The notes below the pieces were generated by a model. The model searched no databases. It was not told the origin of the DNA and was given only the letters and a program-made list of their open reading frames with translations. Made by a program: the position numbers and the translations under genes. From contig OZ241339.1 in assembly GCA_965200235.1 (NCBI GenBank), forward strand, positions 3,224,001 to 3,288,000: a stretch of 64,000 nt of DNA, written 5' to 3'. Below, one piece after another: positions 17,286 to 27,248 of the stretch. Position 1 is the first letter of the stretch. Each line of letters begins with the position of its first letter. Source of the DNA: Azotimanducus chitobiosivorans (GTDB lineage: Bacteria > Pseudomonadota > Gammaproteobacteria > Pseudomonadales > Azotimanducaceae).

Positions 17286-17798
17286 ATGCAGCAAGACCTC
17301 GTCACACCCACGTTCCATCTTATCCTGTCGATGGTCGTGGGGCTATTTCTGTATCTCGTCGCCACGCGGCTCTCCGGTGGCTCGGAGGGGCTTGGTGCGT
17401 GGCTACGGGTGGAGTGGATTCCGCTGCTGCTGTTCTTCTGGGCGCGGCAACGACCCAATTGGCCGCCCTTGTGGATACCGTGGCTATTCGGGCTGTTCCT
17501 TGATGTGCTGCGCGGCGAGCCGCTCGGTCTCAATGCGCTGTGTTTTCTCACTTTCACATGGCTTTTATCCACGCGCCACGAGTGGGTTCGTTCGCTCTCC
17601 TTGTTCGAACAATGCATGGCGTTGTTCCTGTTTTTGTGCGCCTACATTGCCCTCACTTTGGGGGTGCTGCTCGTGACGGGCCATAACTTGGGGGCATGGT
17701 GGTGGCTGTCTTTGCTGCCGGCCTTGATCACGGCTGCGCTGTGGCCGCTCACCTCTGTGCTGCTGTTGTTCGTTCACGGTAGGGCGTTCAATGCCTGA
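17286..17798 (+). CDS. mreD: Rod shape-determining protein MreD
   Basis: 170-residue integral membrane protein with about five or six hydrophobic helices (for example LSMVVGLFLYLVATRL and SLFEQCMALFLFLCAY). The motif PWLFGLFLDVLRGEPLGLNAL is the MreD signature with its conserved Asp. The stop overlaps the yhdP start by 8 nt. Confidence 0.92.
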   Translation: MQQDLVTPTFHLILSMVVGLFLYLVATRLSGGSEGLGAWLRVEWIPLLLFFWARQRPNWPPLWIPWLFGLFLDVLRGEPLGLNALCFLTFTWLLSTRHEWVRSLSLFEQCMALFLFLCAYIALTLGVLLVTGHNLGAWWWLSLLPALITAALWPLTSVLLLFVHGRAFNA

Positions 17799-20700
17799 TG
17801 ACGAGCGAGAGCAGGCATCGGAACACTTGAAGCCGGGCATTCAAGCTCGCCTGAAGACGCTGCTCAGTACGCGCTACGCAGGCGTCGTCGCTTGGAGCGT
17901 GTTCGCCGTTGGCGTGATGCTCTTCCTGCTGCGCGCTGGCATGGTGATGGCGCCATTCTTTGAGGCACGCGCCAACGCGTGGCTTGAAGATGCCTTTGAT
18001 GCGCGCCTTGTCGGATTGCGGGGCACTTGGTACGGTATGACACCTGAGATCAGCCTCAAGCGGATCGAGTTTGCGCAGGGCATCGTTGAAGACGTGGTGG
18101 TTGAGATCGACCTTGCCCGCAGCTTGTTCGCGCTTGCGCCGCGTATCAAGGCGCTTGAGATCGGGAGTGCGGACGTGACCTTCGCGGAGGATTTCGATCT
18201 GTTGGCAAGCCTGACGAACGCGCCCGGGCGCATGGATCTGCGTTCGATCATGGGCTCTGCGGAATACCTCTCCGGCAACCTCAGAGTTCAAGTAGGTATC
18301 GACGGTGCGGCTATGCTGATGAAATGGCTGGTTCATGCGGGCGCCGATAACCGCGGCCGCATATGGGTGCGTCCCGAAGCGCAGGATGATGATACTTCGC
18401 AAGGCCTTGTGTTTGGATTCGACCTTGACCAAGGGCTCGGCCGCGCGCACGTTGAAGGCGCGTTGTGGGCCGAAGGCGCCTTGCATATCCCAGATGTCTT
18501 TGCGACCTTGATCGGACTCGCTGGCAACATTTCAAGGCTCGATGCACGGGTGCGCGTCAACGATCAAAAAGTGCTGGCGAGTGCTGATCTGAACGCGGAG
18601 CGGCTTCGCGTTGGCGACTATCTGATTGATGCCGTTAATGTGTTTGCCAAGGGGGCGGGTACGCCGCTCAGAATCATGGGTGAATTTCAGCAGGCGCGAA
18701 TACACCGCGGTGATCAATCGCTCGACTTTGCTGGCACGACGCTCGCCATCGATAGTGCCGAAGGCGTATGGCTGCGACTGCCTGACCAAGACATTGGGCG
18801 ACTGTCCGAATTTGCATCGGTGAGCGCGGTGAAAGACACTGTTCTCGCGCGCTGGCTGAACCGCTTCAAGCCAGCCGGTCGACTCGAGGAAGCTTCGGTA
18901 CATGTTGGCGCGGGTTCGCCAGTCATGCTTGGTGGCCGTCTTGAGGCATTTTCCGCTGCCTCGTGGATGGGGAGTCCAGCACTTCGCAACGTCTCGGCCA
19001 AGGCTGTCTTCGCTGATGGCGGTGCCCGACTGCTCATCGATACCACGAACTCTGGCATCGAGCTTGAGAAGCTGTTTGCGGACGAGGTGGTATTCGTCGA
19101 GGCGAACGGAGAGGTCATGGTGCAATTCCTGCCCGGCTATGTGGGAATGCATGGACGCAATCTTCGTGCAACACTCGCCGACGGCGGCGAGGTCGTGGTC
19201 AACATGCGCTACTCGGCGCCGGTCGATCCGGCGGAGCGGCAAATTTCGGGCAGTGTGCAGGCTTTTGCTCTGACGCCAGCCGCAGCCCTGCAATTCATAC
19301 CGAATAACTTGCCCGCTGGCATGCGCGCTTGGCTCGAGGCGGGCGTTCAAGGTGGGGAGATCAAGGAGGGTCAAATTGTCTTAAGCGGCTATGTTCGAAG
19401 GCGGCCGCCGGTGCCAACGATGCAAGTCGAGATGTGGGCTGATTGGCGCGATGGAACGCTTCTCTATCATCCGCGCTGGCCAGTGGCGGAGAGTGTTTCC
19501 GGGCGCGTGGCGCTCCAAGGCGGCGTCATCGGTGGGCAGGTCGAGCGGGCGCGCGTGCTTGGTATGCGAATTGAAGACTTCGCCTTCGAGATGCCGCTTC
19601 GCGGCAGGCGCGTGCATTTGCGCGATGTCGGAGAAATGCCCGCTGATGGCATGCTGCGGTTGCTTGTCGAATCACCCTTAGGCGATATGCTGCCGGTCGC
19701 TCGGGATCAACTTGAGGCTGTGGGGCTTGTCGAATACGAGCTATCGACGAACGTTCCCTTCAGATTCAATCGCAGCGATTTCGAGCTTGATCTCGGAGTT
19801 CGCCTATGGGATGTAGATTTCGGCATCCGGTCCGCCGACGATGAACGCGAGCGCTTCTCATTGACTGAGCTCGATGGCGAGATCGAGTATGTCTTTCCGA
19901 AAACGCTTAAAAGCGAGCGCATCACTGGCACCATGTTCGGGCAAGCGATGACCGCCGTGCTCGGGTCCGGGCGGTCATTGTTCGACGCAAGTGATCGATT
20001 GCAAGCTGAGATTCGCTCAACGATCAGCGCGGAGTATCTGCGTCCTTACCTTGGCAGTCTCAATATTGACGGTGAGATGCGCTATGCGGCGCATGTGGAG
20101 ATCGATGCACTTGGCGAAGCTGCGCCGCGCGTGCGTCTGTGGTCCGATCTGCAAGGCATGGAGATCGATCTGGCGGCCGGGCTTGGCAAGGATGCTGACG
20201 AGGCCACGCCGCTGCTTGTGGAACTCGAAATGACTCGCGGCTCGGCGGCGGGCAACGCCCGGTTCTCTCTCGACGAGCGCGTCGGCGGCATGCTCGCTTG
20301 GCAGCCAAGCAATGAAGGGCGAAAGATTCGCGGCGCGATCACCTTCGGTGCCGAGCATTCGCGCATGAATATGCTGGCCGATCTCAAGCCGGGTGTTCGT
20401 ATCTTCGGCGAGCTGCCGAGAATGACGCTTGATGAGCTACGGGCGTTGTCGTCGGGCGGCCGTGCAACGGCGATGCCTGACTTGCATTTTGAAGCACTGA
20501 GGCTTGGCGGCATGGATCTTGGTAGTTTCGCACTTCAGGAAGTCTCGATTGACGGGCTGGCGAGTGCCGATGCCATTGATCTCAAGCTCGAAGGCGAATC
20601 GCTCAGCGGTACATGGACGAAGGCGCCCGGTGGTACGAATCGGGTGTCGCTTGCGCATCTGCACTTGGCATCGACCGACGAAGGCGAGTCGGCGGGCGCA

Positions 20701-21654
20701 GGTGAGCTGCTTGCCGACATAGACCTTCGGTCGCTGCCAGAAGTCGATGCGGCGATCGAATCTTTGAAGCTCGGAGACAATGACTATGGCGCATGGCGCT
20801 TCGGTCTTCGGCAAATTGACGATGGTGTGCGGTTTCTTGACCTCGAAGCGCGGTCGCGGGGCTTCCATATTCGTGCGACCGAAGATCTCGTCTGGCGAAA
20901 GCTGCCTGATGGCACCTATGACTCGAAGTTTGTCGGCGAGCTGGCCACCGATGATCTTGCAGATGCCATGGCGGCTTGGGGGTTTGCGCCGAGCGTCGAG
21001 GCCGAGCGCGCCATGCTCGTCGCTGATCTGAGCTGGGCCGATGCACCATGGAAACCGAAGCTCGAAGCCTTTGACGGTGAGATTGACCTGATAATGCGCC
21101 GCGGGCGGTTTCGTGATTTTGAAGCGGGCGCTGGCATGCGGCTGTTGACGCTGCTTGATTTCAACGCCTTTTTGCAGAGGCTGACATTCGATTTCTCGGA
21201 TGCATTCGGTGAAGGCGTAGCCTTTGATGAAGTGCAGGTGAAAAACCAATTTGAGAGCGGCATCATGCACATGGTCGAGCCGGTCAGAATCGACGGCAAT
21301 GGCGGACGATTTCGAATTCATGGCAATATCAATCTCGTTACGGGCGAGCTCGACAATCAGTTCGAAGCGACTTTGAAGATCAGCCGCAGCTTGCCGTGGC
21401 TTGCTGGCTACCTGGCGCTGCTTGGCAATCCGGTCACGGGATTGAGCGTCGTGGTGGCCGAGCGCATTCTGCGCGACCGACTAGAAGATTTCAGCACGGC
21501 GCGTTATTCTGTGACCGGCACGCTCTCCGAGCCTGTGTTCTCTCTCGCCGAGGTGGAACCGCCGGAGCCGCTGCCTCAAGAAATACTGGAGCCGCCACCT
21601 GCAGAGGCGCAAGAACTTCAGTACGAGACACCGAATGAGCAGACTGGACGATGA
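17791..21654 (+). CDS. yhdP: YhdP, AsmA-like bridge-type lipid transporter
   Basis: 1287-residue envelope protein (E. coli 1266). One N-terminal transmembrane helix (VVAWSVFAVGVMLFLLRAGM, about residues 31-50) anchors a long periplasmic beta-rich groove that in E. coli carries phospholipid to the outer membrane with TamB and YdbH. The C-terminal AsmA2/DUF3971 part ends with GTLSEPVFSLAEVEPPEP and a proline/glutamate-rich tail. It overlaps mreD by 8 nt and tldD by 4 nt, as in the mre-yhdP-tldD order seen elsewhere. Confidence 0.93.
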   Translation: MPDDEREQASEHLKPGIQARLKTLLSTRYAGVVAWSVFAVGVMLFLLRAGMVMAPFFEARANAWLEDAFDARLVGLRGTWYGMTPEISLKRIEFAQGIVEDVVVEIDLARSLFALAPRIKALEIGSADVTFAEDFDLLASLTNAPGRMDLRSIMGSAEYLSGNLRVQVGIDGAAMLMKWLVHAGADNRGRIWVRPEAQDDDTSQGLVFGFDLDQGLGRAHVEGALWAEGALHIPDVFATLIGLAGNISRLDARVRVNDQKVLASADLNAERLRVGDYLIDAVNVFAKGAGTPLRIMGEFQQARIHRGDQSLDFAGTTLAIDSAEGVWLRLPDQDIGRLSEFASVSAVKDTVLARWLNRFKPAGRLEEASVHVGAGSPVMLGGRLEAFSAASWMGSPALRNVSAKAVFADGGARLLIDTTNSGIELEKLFADEVVFVEANGEVMVQFLPGYVGMHGRNLRATLADGGEVVVNMRYSAPVDPAERQISGSVQAFALTPAAALQFIPNNLPAGMRAWLEAGVQGGEIKEGQIVLSGYVRRRPPVPTMQVEMWADWRDGTLLYHPRWPVAESVSGRVALQGGVIGGQVERARVLGMRIEDFAFEMPLRGRRVHLRDVGEMPADGMLRLLVESPLGDMLPVARDQLEAVGLVEYELSTNVPFRFNRSDFELDLGVRLWDVDFGIRSADDERERFSLTELDGEIEYVFPKTLKSERITGTMFGQAMTAVLGSGRSLFDASDRLQAEIRSTISAEYLRPYLGSLNIDGEMRYAAHVEIDALGEAAPRVRLWSDLQGMEIDLAAGLGKDADEATPLLVELEMTRGSAAGNARFSLDERVGGMLAWQPSNEGRKIRGAITFGAEHSRMNMLADLKPGVRIFGELPRMTLDELRALSSGGRATAMPDLHFEALRLGGMDLGSFALQEVSIDGLASADAIDLKLEGESLSGTWTKAPGGTNRVSLAHLHLASTDEGESAGAGELLADIDLRSLPEVDAAIESLKLGDNDYGAWRFGLRQIDDGVRFLDLEARSRGFHIRATEDLVWRKLPDGTYDSKFVGELATDDLADAMAAWGFAPSVEAERAMLVADLSWADAPWKPKLEAFDGEIDLIMRRGRFRDFEAGAGMRLLTLLDFNAFLQRLTFDFSDAFGEGVAFDEVQVKNQFESGIMHMVEPVRIDGNGGRFRIHGNINLVTGELDNQFEATLKISRSLPWLAGYLALLGNPVTGLSVVVAERILRDRLEDFSTARYSVTGTLSEPVFSLAEVEPPEPLPQEILEPPPAEAQELQYETPNEQTGR

Positions 21655-23117
21655 ACACAATTTACGAAACTGCGAGAGACACCTGCCTTGGCGCAACGGA
21701 TTTGGACGTGTCTACTTGCGAGTCAATGATGGGCGGCCTTATGGCGCCGAAGGTCGATGCCGGCGAACTCTTCTTTCAGCGTGAACGGCGGCTCGGCTGG
21801 TCGCTCGAAGACGGCAAGATCAAGGAAGGCACGTTCGGCGCTTCCGGCGGTGTCGGCGTGCGTGCCATCAGCGGCGAGAAAACCGGATTCGCGTATGCAG
21901 ACGACATTTCGCGCGATGCACTGACGCCAGCGCTCGCTGCGGCGCGTGCCATCGTCAAGAGCGGAGCATCGACCGCGCCGCCTTCCATGCCCGCAATGTT
22001 TGAGCCCGCAATGACTGCTCAGACCGGGGACGCTATCCATGTGCTCGATGATCCGATTCTCGGCATGAGCAATGAAGCGCGTATCGACATGATGCGACGT
22101 GTCGATGCGGTTGCAAGGGCCGTTGACAATAGGGTAAGCAAAGTGTCGGTCAGCTTGCACGCCGTTCATGAAGCGATGCTGGTGATGTGTACCGATGGTA
22201 CGCTGTGCGGCGATGTACGCCCGCTCATTCGCATGAACGTGAGCGTGATTGCGGAGGAAAACAGCAGGCGCGAGCGGGGCACCGCAGGTGGTGGCGGGCG
22301 TAGGCAGGCGTCCTGGTTGCTCGAAGGTGATCGTTGCGATGACTTTGCCCGCGAGGCCGTGCGGCTCGCGCTACTCAATCTCGAAGCGGTCGATGCCCCA
22401 GCAGGCGCGATGCCGGTGGTGCTCGGCCCTGGTTGGCCGGGCGTGTTGTTGCACGAAGCGGTCGGACACGGCTTGGAAGGCGACTTCAACCGCAAGGGCA
22501 CATCTGCTTTTGCAGGGAAGATGGGTACGCAAGTGGCGTCGCCACTTTGTACAGTCGTCGACGATGCCACCCTTGCTGACCGGCGTGGGTCGCTGCGCGT
22601 TGATGACGAAGGCACGCCCGGGCAACGCACGGTGCTTATTGAAGATGGCAAGCTCACTGGCTACATGACAGACAAGCTCAATGCCAAGCTCATGCAAAGT
22701 GAGTGCACCGGCAATGGCAGGCGCGAGTCCTATGCACATCTGCCCATGCCGCGCATGACCAACACCTTCATGCTGCCCGGTCCGCACGACCCCGAAGAGA
22801 TTTTGAGAAGTGTCAAGAAAGGGATTTTTGCAGCGAGTTTTGGCGGCGGACAAGTGGACATCACCTCTGGTCAGTTCGTATTTTCGACCACCGAGGCTTG
22901 GCTTGTTGAGGACGGACGCTGCGTATGTCCTGTCAAGGGCGCGACGCTCATCGGCATGGGCGCTGAGGTCATGCAGCGCGTGAGCATGGTCGGCAACGAC
23001 TTTGCACTCGATAGCGGAATCGGCGTCTGCGGCAAGGACGGGCAGTCGGTGCCTGTTGGCGTCGGCCAACCGACCCTAAAAGTCGATGAGATCATCGTCG
23101 GCGGCACGTCGAGCTAG
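21651..23117 (+). CDS. tldD: Metalloprotease TldD
   Basis: Zinc-dependent peptidase subunit that works as a TldD/PmbA(TldE) heterodimer on unfolded peptides and modified peptides such as microcins. 488 residues. The zinc motif is HEAVGHGLEGD (HExxxH), with the C-terminal cysteine-containing region and the closing VGVGQPTLKVDEIIVGGTSS. The stop TAG is built from the TA target site and first G of the MITE-like element that follows. The partner pmbA lies directly beyond that element. Confidence 0.95.
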   Translation: MNTIYETARDTCLGATDLDVSTCESMMGGLMAPKVDAGELFFQRERRLGWSLEDGKIKEGTFGASGGVGVRAISGEKTGFAYADDISRDALTPALAAARAIVKSGASTAPPSMPAMFEPAMTAQTGDAIHVLDDPILGMSNEARIDMMRRVDAVARAVDNRVSKVSVSLHAVHEAMLVMCTDGTLCGDVRPLIRMNVSVIAEENSRRERGTAGGGGRRQASWLLEGDRCDDFAREAVRLALLNLEAVDAPAGAMPVVLGPGWPGVLLHEAVGHGLEGDFNRKGTSAFAGKMGTQVASPLCTVVDDATLADRRGSLRVDDEGTPGQRTVLIEDGKLTGYMTDKLNAKLMQSECTGNGRRESYAHLPMPRMTNTFMLPGPHDPEEILRSVKKGIFAASFGGGQVDITSGQFVFSTTEAWLVEDGRCVCPVKGATLIGMGAEVMQRVSMVGNDFALDSGIGVCGKDGQSVPVGVGQPTLKVDEIIVGGTSS

Positions 23118-23275
23118 TGTCCTGTCCCATAAATAAGTGTGATTCAGAGTGAGCACAATCGCCGACGGCTCCGTTGCAGCCCTTGGAAATACGGCCAGGT
23201 ATTCCCTGCGGGCCGCGCCTTGCATCTGGGCGCATGTGGGTGCGCTGATACGGCATTATTAGTTTGATGGAGCAC
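23117..23275. mobile_element. Shortened copy of the TA-flanked MITE, between tldD and pmbA
   Basis: The first 25 bases (23117-23141) equal the terminal repeat of the copies at 36044 and 63593, starting GTGTCCTGTCCCATAAATAA. Inner parts match the hairpin arms of those copies in rearranged form (CACAATCGCCGA; TTGCAGCCCTTGG; TATTCCCTGCGG). The right end GGAGCAC is a poor match to the terminal repeat but is followed by TA. TA flanks both sides (23115-23116 and 23276-23277). About 159 bp against 263-274 bp for full copies. No gene inside. Confidence 0.7.
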
Positions 23276-23277
23276 TA

Positions 23278-24645
23278 GTGTCACTCAACTCTCTTTACGA
23301 CTTAACCGCGCCGCTCTGCGAGAGCGACGGCGGCTTGCCGGACATCGCATCGCGGTGGATCGAAAAGGCGTGCAAGAAAGGCGTTGACGCCGCTGAAATT
23401 TCGATCTCGCAAGGCGCTGGCTACACAGTGACGGTGCGCCTCGGCGATGTCGAAACGACCGAGTTTCATCAGGATGTATCGTGCGGCATTACGGTGTACG
23501 CAAAGCAATGCAAAGGCAGTGCGAACACCTCGGATTTGAGTCCGGCTGCGCTCGACGAGGCGCTCGATGCGGCCTGCGAGATCGCGCGTTTCGCGCAGCC
23601 AGATGCCTGTCATGGGCTTGCTGATGCGTCGTTGATGGCAACAGACATGCCGGACTTAAACTTAAGTTTAGCATGGCGCATGGGCATCGAACAGGCGACG
23701 GAGATGGCGCTCGCCTGCGAAGATGCTGGCAGGGGGTTTGATGCGCGCATCGTCAACTCAGAAGGGGCGAGCCTGTCGAGCTACGGAGGCCGAGGCGTCT
23801 ACGCCAATACGCACGGATTCTTGGGTGTCAGTAATGGCACGACGCACTCAATTGGCTGCTCGCTGCTCGGCGAAGATGCGAACGGCAAGCAGCGCGACTA
23901 CTGGTATACATCGGCGCGCAGCGCCGATGCGCTTGATGACGCCGGCAGTGTTGGGCGCCGTGCTGCTGAACGATGCGTTGCGCGCTTGGGCGGCGCGACG
24001 CCGCCAACCGGCCCGTGTCCCGTATTATTCGAATCTGAAGTGGCGTCAGGGCTATTGAGTACGCTGACTTCGGCGCTCTCTGGTGGACTGCTCTACCGAC
24101 GCGAATCGTTCCTCGAAGGTGCGCTCGGTACAGATATTCTGCCTACTTGGCTGTCCTTGCTGGAGCGGCCGCGCCTCAAAGGCGGCGCGGCGAGCGCCAA
24201 CTTTGACGGCGAAGGCGTGCAGACGGCGAACAAAGCGATCATCGACGCCGGTCAAGTAGCGACCTACCTCTTATCGAGCTATTCCGCGCGGCGCTTGAGA
24301 ATGCAGACGACCGGCAATGCGGGTGGTGTATACAACCTGATTTTGCATCCGCAGGCGACGAAGACGCGGCGCGAGCTGCTGCAAGACATGGGCCGTGGCT
24401 TGGTGGTGCGCGAATTGATGGGGCAGGGTGTCAACCTTGTGAACGGCGACTATTCGCGGGGTGTGTCCGGATTCTGGGTGGAGAACGGCGAGATCGCCTA
24501 TCCAGTGTCGGAGGTCACCATTGCTGGCAATCTTCGAGACATGTTTCGTGGCATTGTCGGTGTCGGAGATGATCTCGATCCAAGACGCCACGTGCGCACG
24601 GGATCAATCCTCATTGATTCGATGGTGCTTGCGACACCTGCGTGA
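23278..24645 (+). CDS. pmbA: Metalloprotease PmbA (TldE)
   Basis: Catalytically silent partner of TldD in the same peptidase complex. 455 residues (E. coli 450). Features include VRLGDVETTEFHQDVSCGITVYA, KGSANTSDLSPAALDEAL, and the C-terminal GVSGFWVENGEIAYPVSEVT with GNLRDMFRGI. It lacks HExxxH, as PmbA should. The GTG start directly follows the TA at the right edge of the MITE-like element, and the GGAG ribosome site 7-10 nt upstream lies inside that element. Confidence 0.93.
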   Translation: MSLNSLYDLTAPLCESDGGLPDIASRWIEKACKKGVDAAEISISQGAGYTVTVRLGDVETTEFHQDVSCGITVYAKQCKGSANTSDLSPAALDEALDAACEIARFAQPDACHGLADASLMATDMPDLNLSLAWRMGIEQATEMALACEDAGRGFDARIVNSEGASLSSYGGRGVYANTHGFLGVSNGTTHSIGCSLLGEDANGKQRDYWYTSARSADALDDAGSVGRRAAERCVARLGGATPPTGPCPVLFESEVASGLLSTLTSALSGGLLYRRESFLEGALGTDILPTWLSLLERPRLKGGAASANFDGEGVQTANKAIIDAGQVATYLLSSYSARRLRMQTTGNAGGVYNLILHPQATKTRRELLQDMGRGLVVRELMGQGVNLVNGDYSRGVSGFWVENGEIAYPVSEVTIAGNLRDMFRGIVGVGDDLDPRRHVRTGSILIDSMVLATPA

Positions 24646-24659
24646 GCTTCAGCACATCG

Positions 24660-26012
24660 CTATCCATAGGCGATCGTTGCGAGACCAAGGAACACGAGGA
24701 AGCCGCCGACATCGGTGATGGTGGTCAGCACCACGCCGCCGGCGATGGCCGGATCGATCTTGAGAGCGCGGAGCAGCGAAGGTAGCAGGGTGCCGGCAGT
24801 CGCGGCGATCAAGAGGTTCGCCACCATGGCCACGAATATGACGATGCCGAGCAGCGCGTCGGCAAACACGAGCGACGCGCCGATACCGACCAGCAGGGCG
24901 AGCAGCAGGCCATTGAGCGCAGCGACGATGATCTCCCGATTGAGCAGCCAGCCGAGGTTGGCGCGCGAAATTTGCTCAAGTGCGAGGGCGCGAATAACGA
25001 GGGTCATGGTTTGCGTGCCTGCCACGCCGCCCATGCTCGCAACGATTGGCATGAGTACGGCAAGCGCCACAACCTTGACGATGGCTTCTTCAAAGAGGCT
25101 GATCACCATGGATGCGAGCACTGCGGTGAACAGGTTGATGCTGAGCCAGATGGCTCGGCTGCGTGTGGATTTCAGGATCGGCGCGAACGTATCTTGGTCA
25201 ACTTCAAGTCCCGCCCGACCCATGAAGGTCTCTTCAGCATCCTCAATGATGACATCAACGACATCGTCCACCGTGACACGGCCGATGAGGCGCCCCGCTT
25301 GATCGACCACTGGCGCCGACAGCAGGTCTTCGCGTGCGAACAGGCGCGCAAGCTCATCGTCCTTCATTTCTGCTTGGATTGCTGGAAAGTCGGCTTCAAA
25401 TACTTCGCCGACGCGAAGGTGCGAATGGCTCGTTAGAAGTTTTGAGACGCGCAGGATGCCGACGTACCTGCCAGCGCGATCAACCACAAAAAGCTTGTCG
25501 GTGGTGTGCGGCACTTGGCCACGACGACGAAGATATCGAAGCACAAGCTCGAGCGAATGCCGTCGCTCGATGGCGATGAGCTCGGTGTCCATAAGGCCGC
25601 CTGCGGTGTCCTCTGGATACGAGAGCACAGATTCGATGCGCTGCCGGTGACCGGCGTCGAGCGAGTCGAGGACTTCCTCTTGAATCGCGTCTGGCAACTG
25701 TCGCAGTATGTCGGCGAAATCGTCCGTACCAAGCTCGTCACCGGCGGCCACCAAGCTGTCGGTGTCCATCTGGGCGAGGATTTCCTCAAGCACATCCTCG
25801 TGCAGATGCTGTAGTGCTTGGTGCGACGTGTCCTCTTCGAGTAGTTCCCAGACAATCCGCCTCGCATCAGGCGGCATGGATTCTAGGAGGTTGGCGGCCT
25901 CGTGCGGGCGTACGGTAGAGAGCAGGGCACCGAGGCTCTCCGCTTGATCACGATCAATGGAACGGATGACTTCGCCAAGGCGGTGCTCTGAACTATTTGA
26001 ACTCGTCTCCAT
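24660..26012 (-). CDS. mgtE: Magnesium transporter MgtE
   Basis: Homodimeric Mg2+ channel of the inner membrane. 450 residues: an N-terminal superhelical domain with DARRIVWELLEEDTS, two CBS domains (around residues 140-260, e.g. TAGGLMDTELIAI and IGRVTVDDVVDVI), then a membrane domain with five helices including MPIVASMGGVAGTQTMTLVI and a final DVGGFLVFLGLATI. It is the last gene of the long minus-strand run, 38 nt after the HPr gene. Confidence 0.94.
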   Translation of the reverse strand: METSSNSSEHRLGEVIRSIDRDQAESLGALLSTVRPHEAANLLESMPPDARRIVWELLEEDTSHQALQHLHEDVLEEILAQMDTDSLVAAGDELGTDDFADILRQLPDAIQEEVLDSLDAGHRQRIESVLSYPEDTAGGLMDTELIAIERRHSLELVLRYLRRRGQVPHTTDKLFVVDRAGRYVGILRVSKLLTSHSHLRVGEVFEADFPAIQAEMKDDELARLFAREDLLSAPVVDQAGRLIGRVTVDDVVDVIIEDAEETFMGRAGLEVDQDTFAPILKSTRSRAIWLSINLFTAVLASMVISLFEEAIVKVVALAVLMPIVASMGGVAGTQTMTLVIRALALEQISRANLGWLLNREIIVAALNGLLLALLVGIGASLVFADALLGIVIFVAMVANLLIAATAGTLLPSLLRALKIDPAIAGGVVLTTITDVGGFLVFLGLATIAYG

Positions 26013-26050
26013 GGGTCGCTCATCGGCACATCATCCTCCATGCGTATAGT

Positions 26051-26341
26051 TTAATCCGAATCAGCGTCTTGGATTTCGCCGAAGTTTCCTTTGATGAGTT
26101 CAGTCAAAGCATCAAGGGCGGCATCTGCGTCTACGCCTTCGGCGTCCAATGTGAGTGCGATTCCGCAGGTCGCTTCGAGCAGCAGTAGCGCCATGATGTT
26201 CTTGCCGTCCACAGCGTTCGTCTGGCCTTGCGCAAGCACATTGATCTCAGACTCGAATCGCTTGGCGGTATCCACGAACTTCGCCGAAGCTCTGGCGTGC
26301 AGCCCAAGTGCATTGCTGAGTACGACTTCACGGGACGGCAT
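26051..26341 (-). CDS. ptsO: HPr-type phosphocarrier protein (nitrogen PTS NPr)
   Basis: 96 residues. The phosphorylated histidine is H15 in NALGLHARASA. The regulatory serine region reads AVDGKNIMALLLL, so the Ser46 of sugar-type HPr is replaced, which fits the nitrogen-PTS carrier NPr. It follows ptsN by 6 nt; rapZ, which separates them in E. coli, is missing here. Its acidic tail ends EIQDADSD. Confidence 0.88.
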   Translation of the reverse strand: MPSREVVLSNALGLHARASAKFVDTAKRFESEINVLAQGQTNAVDGKNIMALLLLEATCGIALTLDAEGVDADAALDALTELIKGNFGEIQDADSD

Positions 26342-26347
26342 TTCAAG

Positions 26348-26806
26348 TCACTCCATTGCCACGAGCAGTTCGTAGAGCGTTGAATCGTCATCGCAGGCTC
26401 GAATAGAAGTTCGATTGTCGGCTTGCCCGAGTATACGCGCGCTCGCTCCGAGCATGCCGAGGTGGTCTTGATGCTCTTCCTCGGAAGCGATGAGCACCAT
26501 CATCAAATCCACCGGCTCGCCGTCTGGCGCGTCGAAGTCGATGGGAGCGCTGAGCTTCAGGAAGGCGCACACAGGCGCTCTAACGACGCTTGATCGACAG
26601 TGCGGAATGGCTGTGCCGTGCCCAAGGCCGGTACTGCCAAGATGCTCGCGTTCCATTAGCCTTGAGAAGAGATTGTGCGGCGAGATTTGCTCGTGCCTGC
26701 TCGCAATCAAATTAGCCGCGTCGCGAAGCACCTGTTTGCGCGAGGTGCCCGGAAAGTGAGCCCGCGTCAGGTGCCTGTCGAGAATTGAATCGAGCGCGAT
26801 CGGCAC
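26348..26806 (-). CDS. ptsN: Nitrogen-PTS EIIA component PtsN
   Basis: 152-residue regulatory EIIA(Ntr), phosphorylated by the PtsP-NPr relay and acting on potassium and nitrogen regulation. The active histidine is H69 in GHGTAIPHCRSS; FSRLMEREHLGSTGLG precedes it. Position between hpf and the HPr gene, downstream of rpoN, is the standard order. Confidence 0.93.
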   Translation of the reverse strand: MPIALDSILDRHLTRAHFPGTSRKQVLRDAANLIASRHEQISPHNLFSRLMEREHLGSTGLGHGTAIPHCRSSVVRAPVCAFLKLSAPIDFDAPDGEPVDLMMVLIASEEEHQDHLGMLGASARILGQADNRTSIRACDDDSTLYELLVAME

Positions 26807-26821
26807 GGGCGCACCATTTGG

Positions 26822-27124
26822 CTACTGCTTTCCTTGACGCCGTTCGATCCGCTTTTCCTTCTGCTTCAGAATTTGGCGGTCGATGCGGTCAACGAGCTGG
26901 TCAATGGCTGCATACAGGTCGTCACTTTGCGCATCGGCGAAGATTTCTCCTCCAACGCCGTGCAGCGTCGCTTCTGCACGCTGATCGTGGCGGTCGACGC
27001 TGATGACGACATGAACGTTGGTGACATGATCGTCGTGCCGCGCAATGCGCTTGAACTTCTTCTCTACATATGAGTTGATTGCTTCGGTAACGTCGAGATG
27101 ATGTCCACTAATATTTAACTGCAT
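26822..27124 (-). CDS. hpf: Ribosome hibernation promoting factor
   Basis: 100-residue short-form HPF that binds the decoding site of idle ribosomes. The fold is visible from MQLNISGHHLDVTEAINSYV through RIARHDDHVTNVHVVISVD to ADAQSDDLYAAIDQLVDRID, with a basic tail KQKEKRIERRQGKQ. It sits 125 nt downstream of rpoN. Confidence 0.94.
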   Translation of the reverse strand: MQLNISGHHLDVTEAINSYVEKKFKRIARHDDHVTNVHVVISVDRHDQRAEATLHGVGGEIFADAQSDDLYAAIDQLVDRIDRQILKQKEKRIERRQGKQ

Positions 27125-27248
27125 AAACTATCCTTTGCCCTATTTCTGGCACTGATCCTGGCACTATCTTTAGAGACTGGCCAGTGAAGCGCACGCTCGC
27201 CGCCGAGTATTTTACACATGGGGTATACGCGAAGGAGCGTTTTGTATT

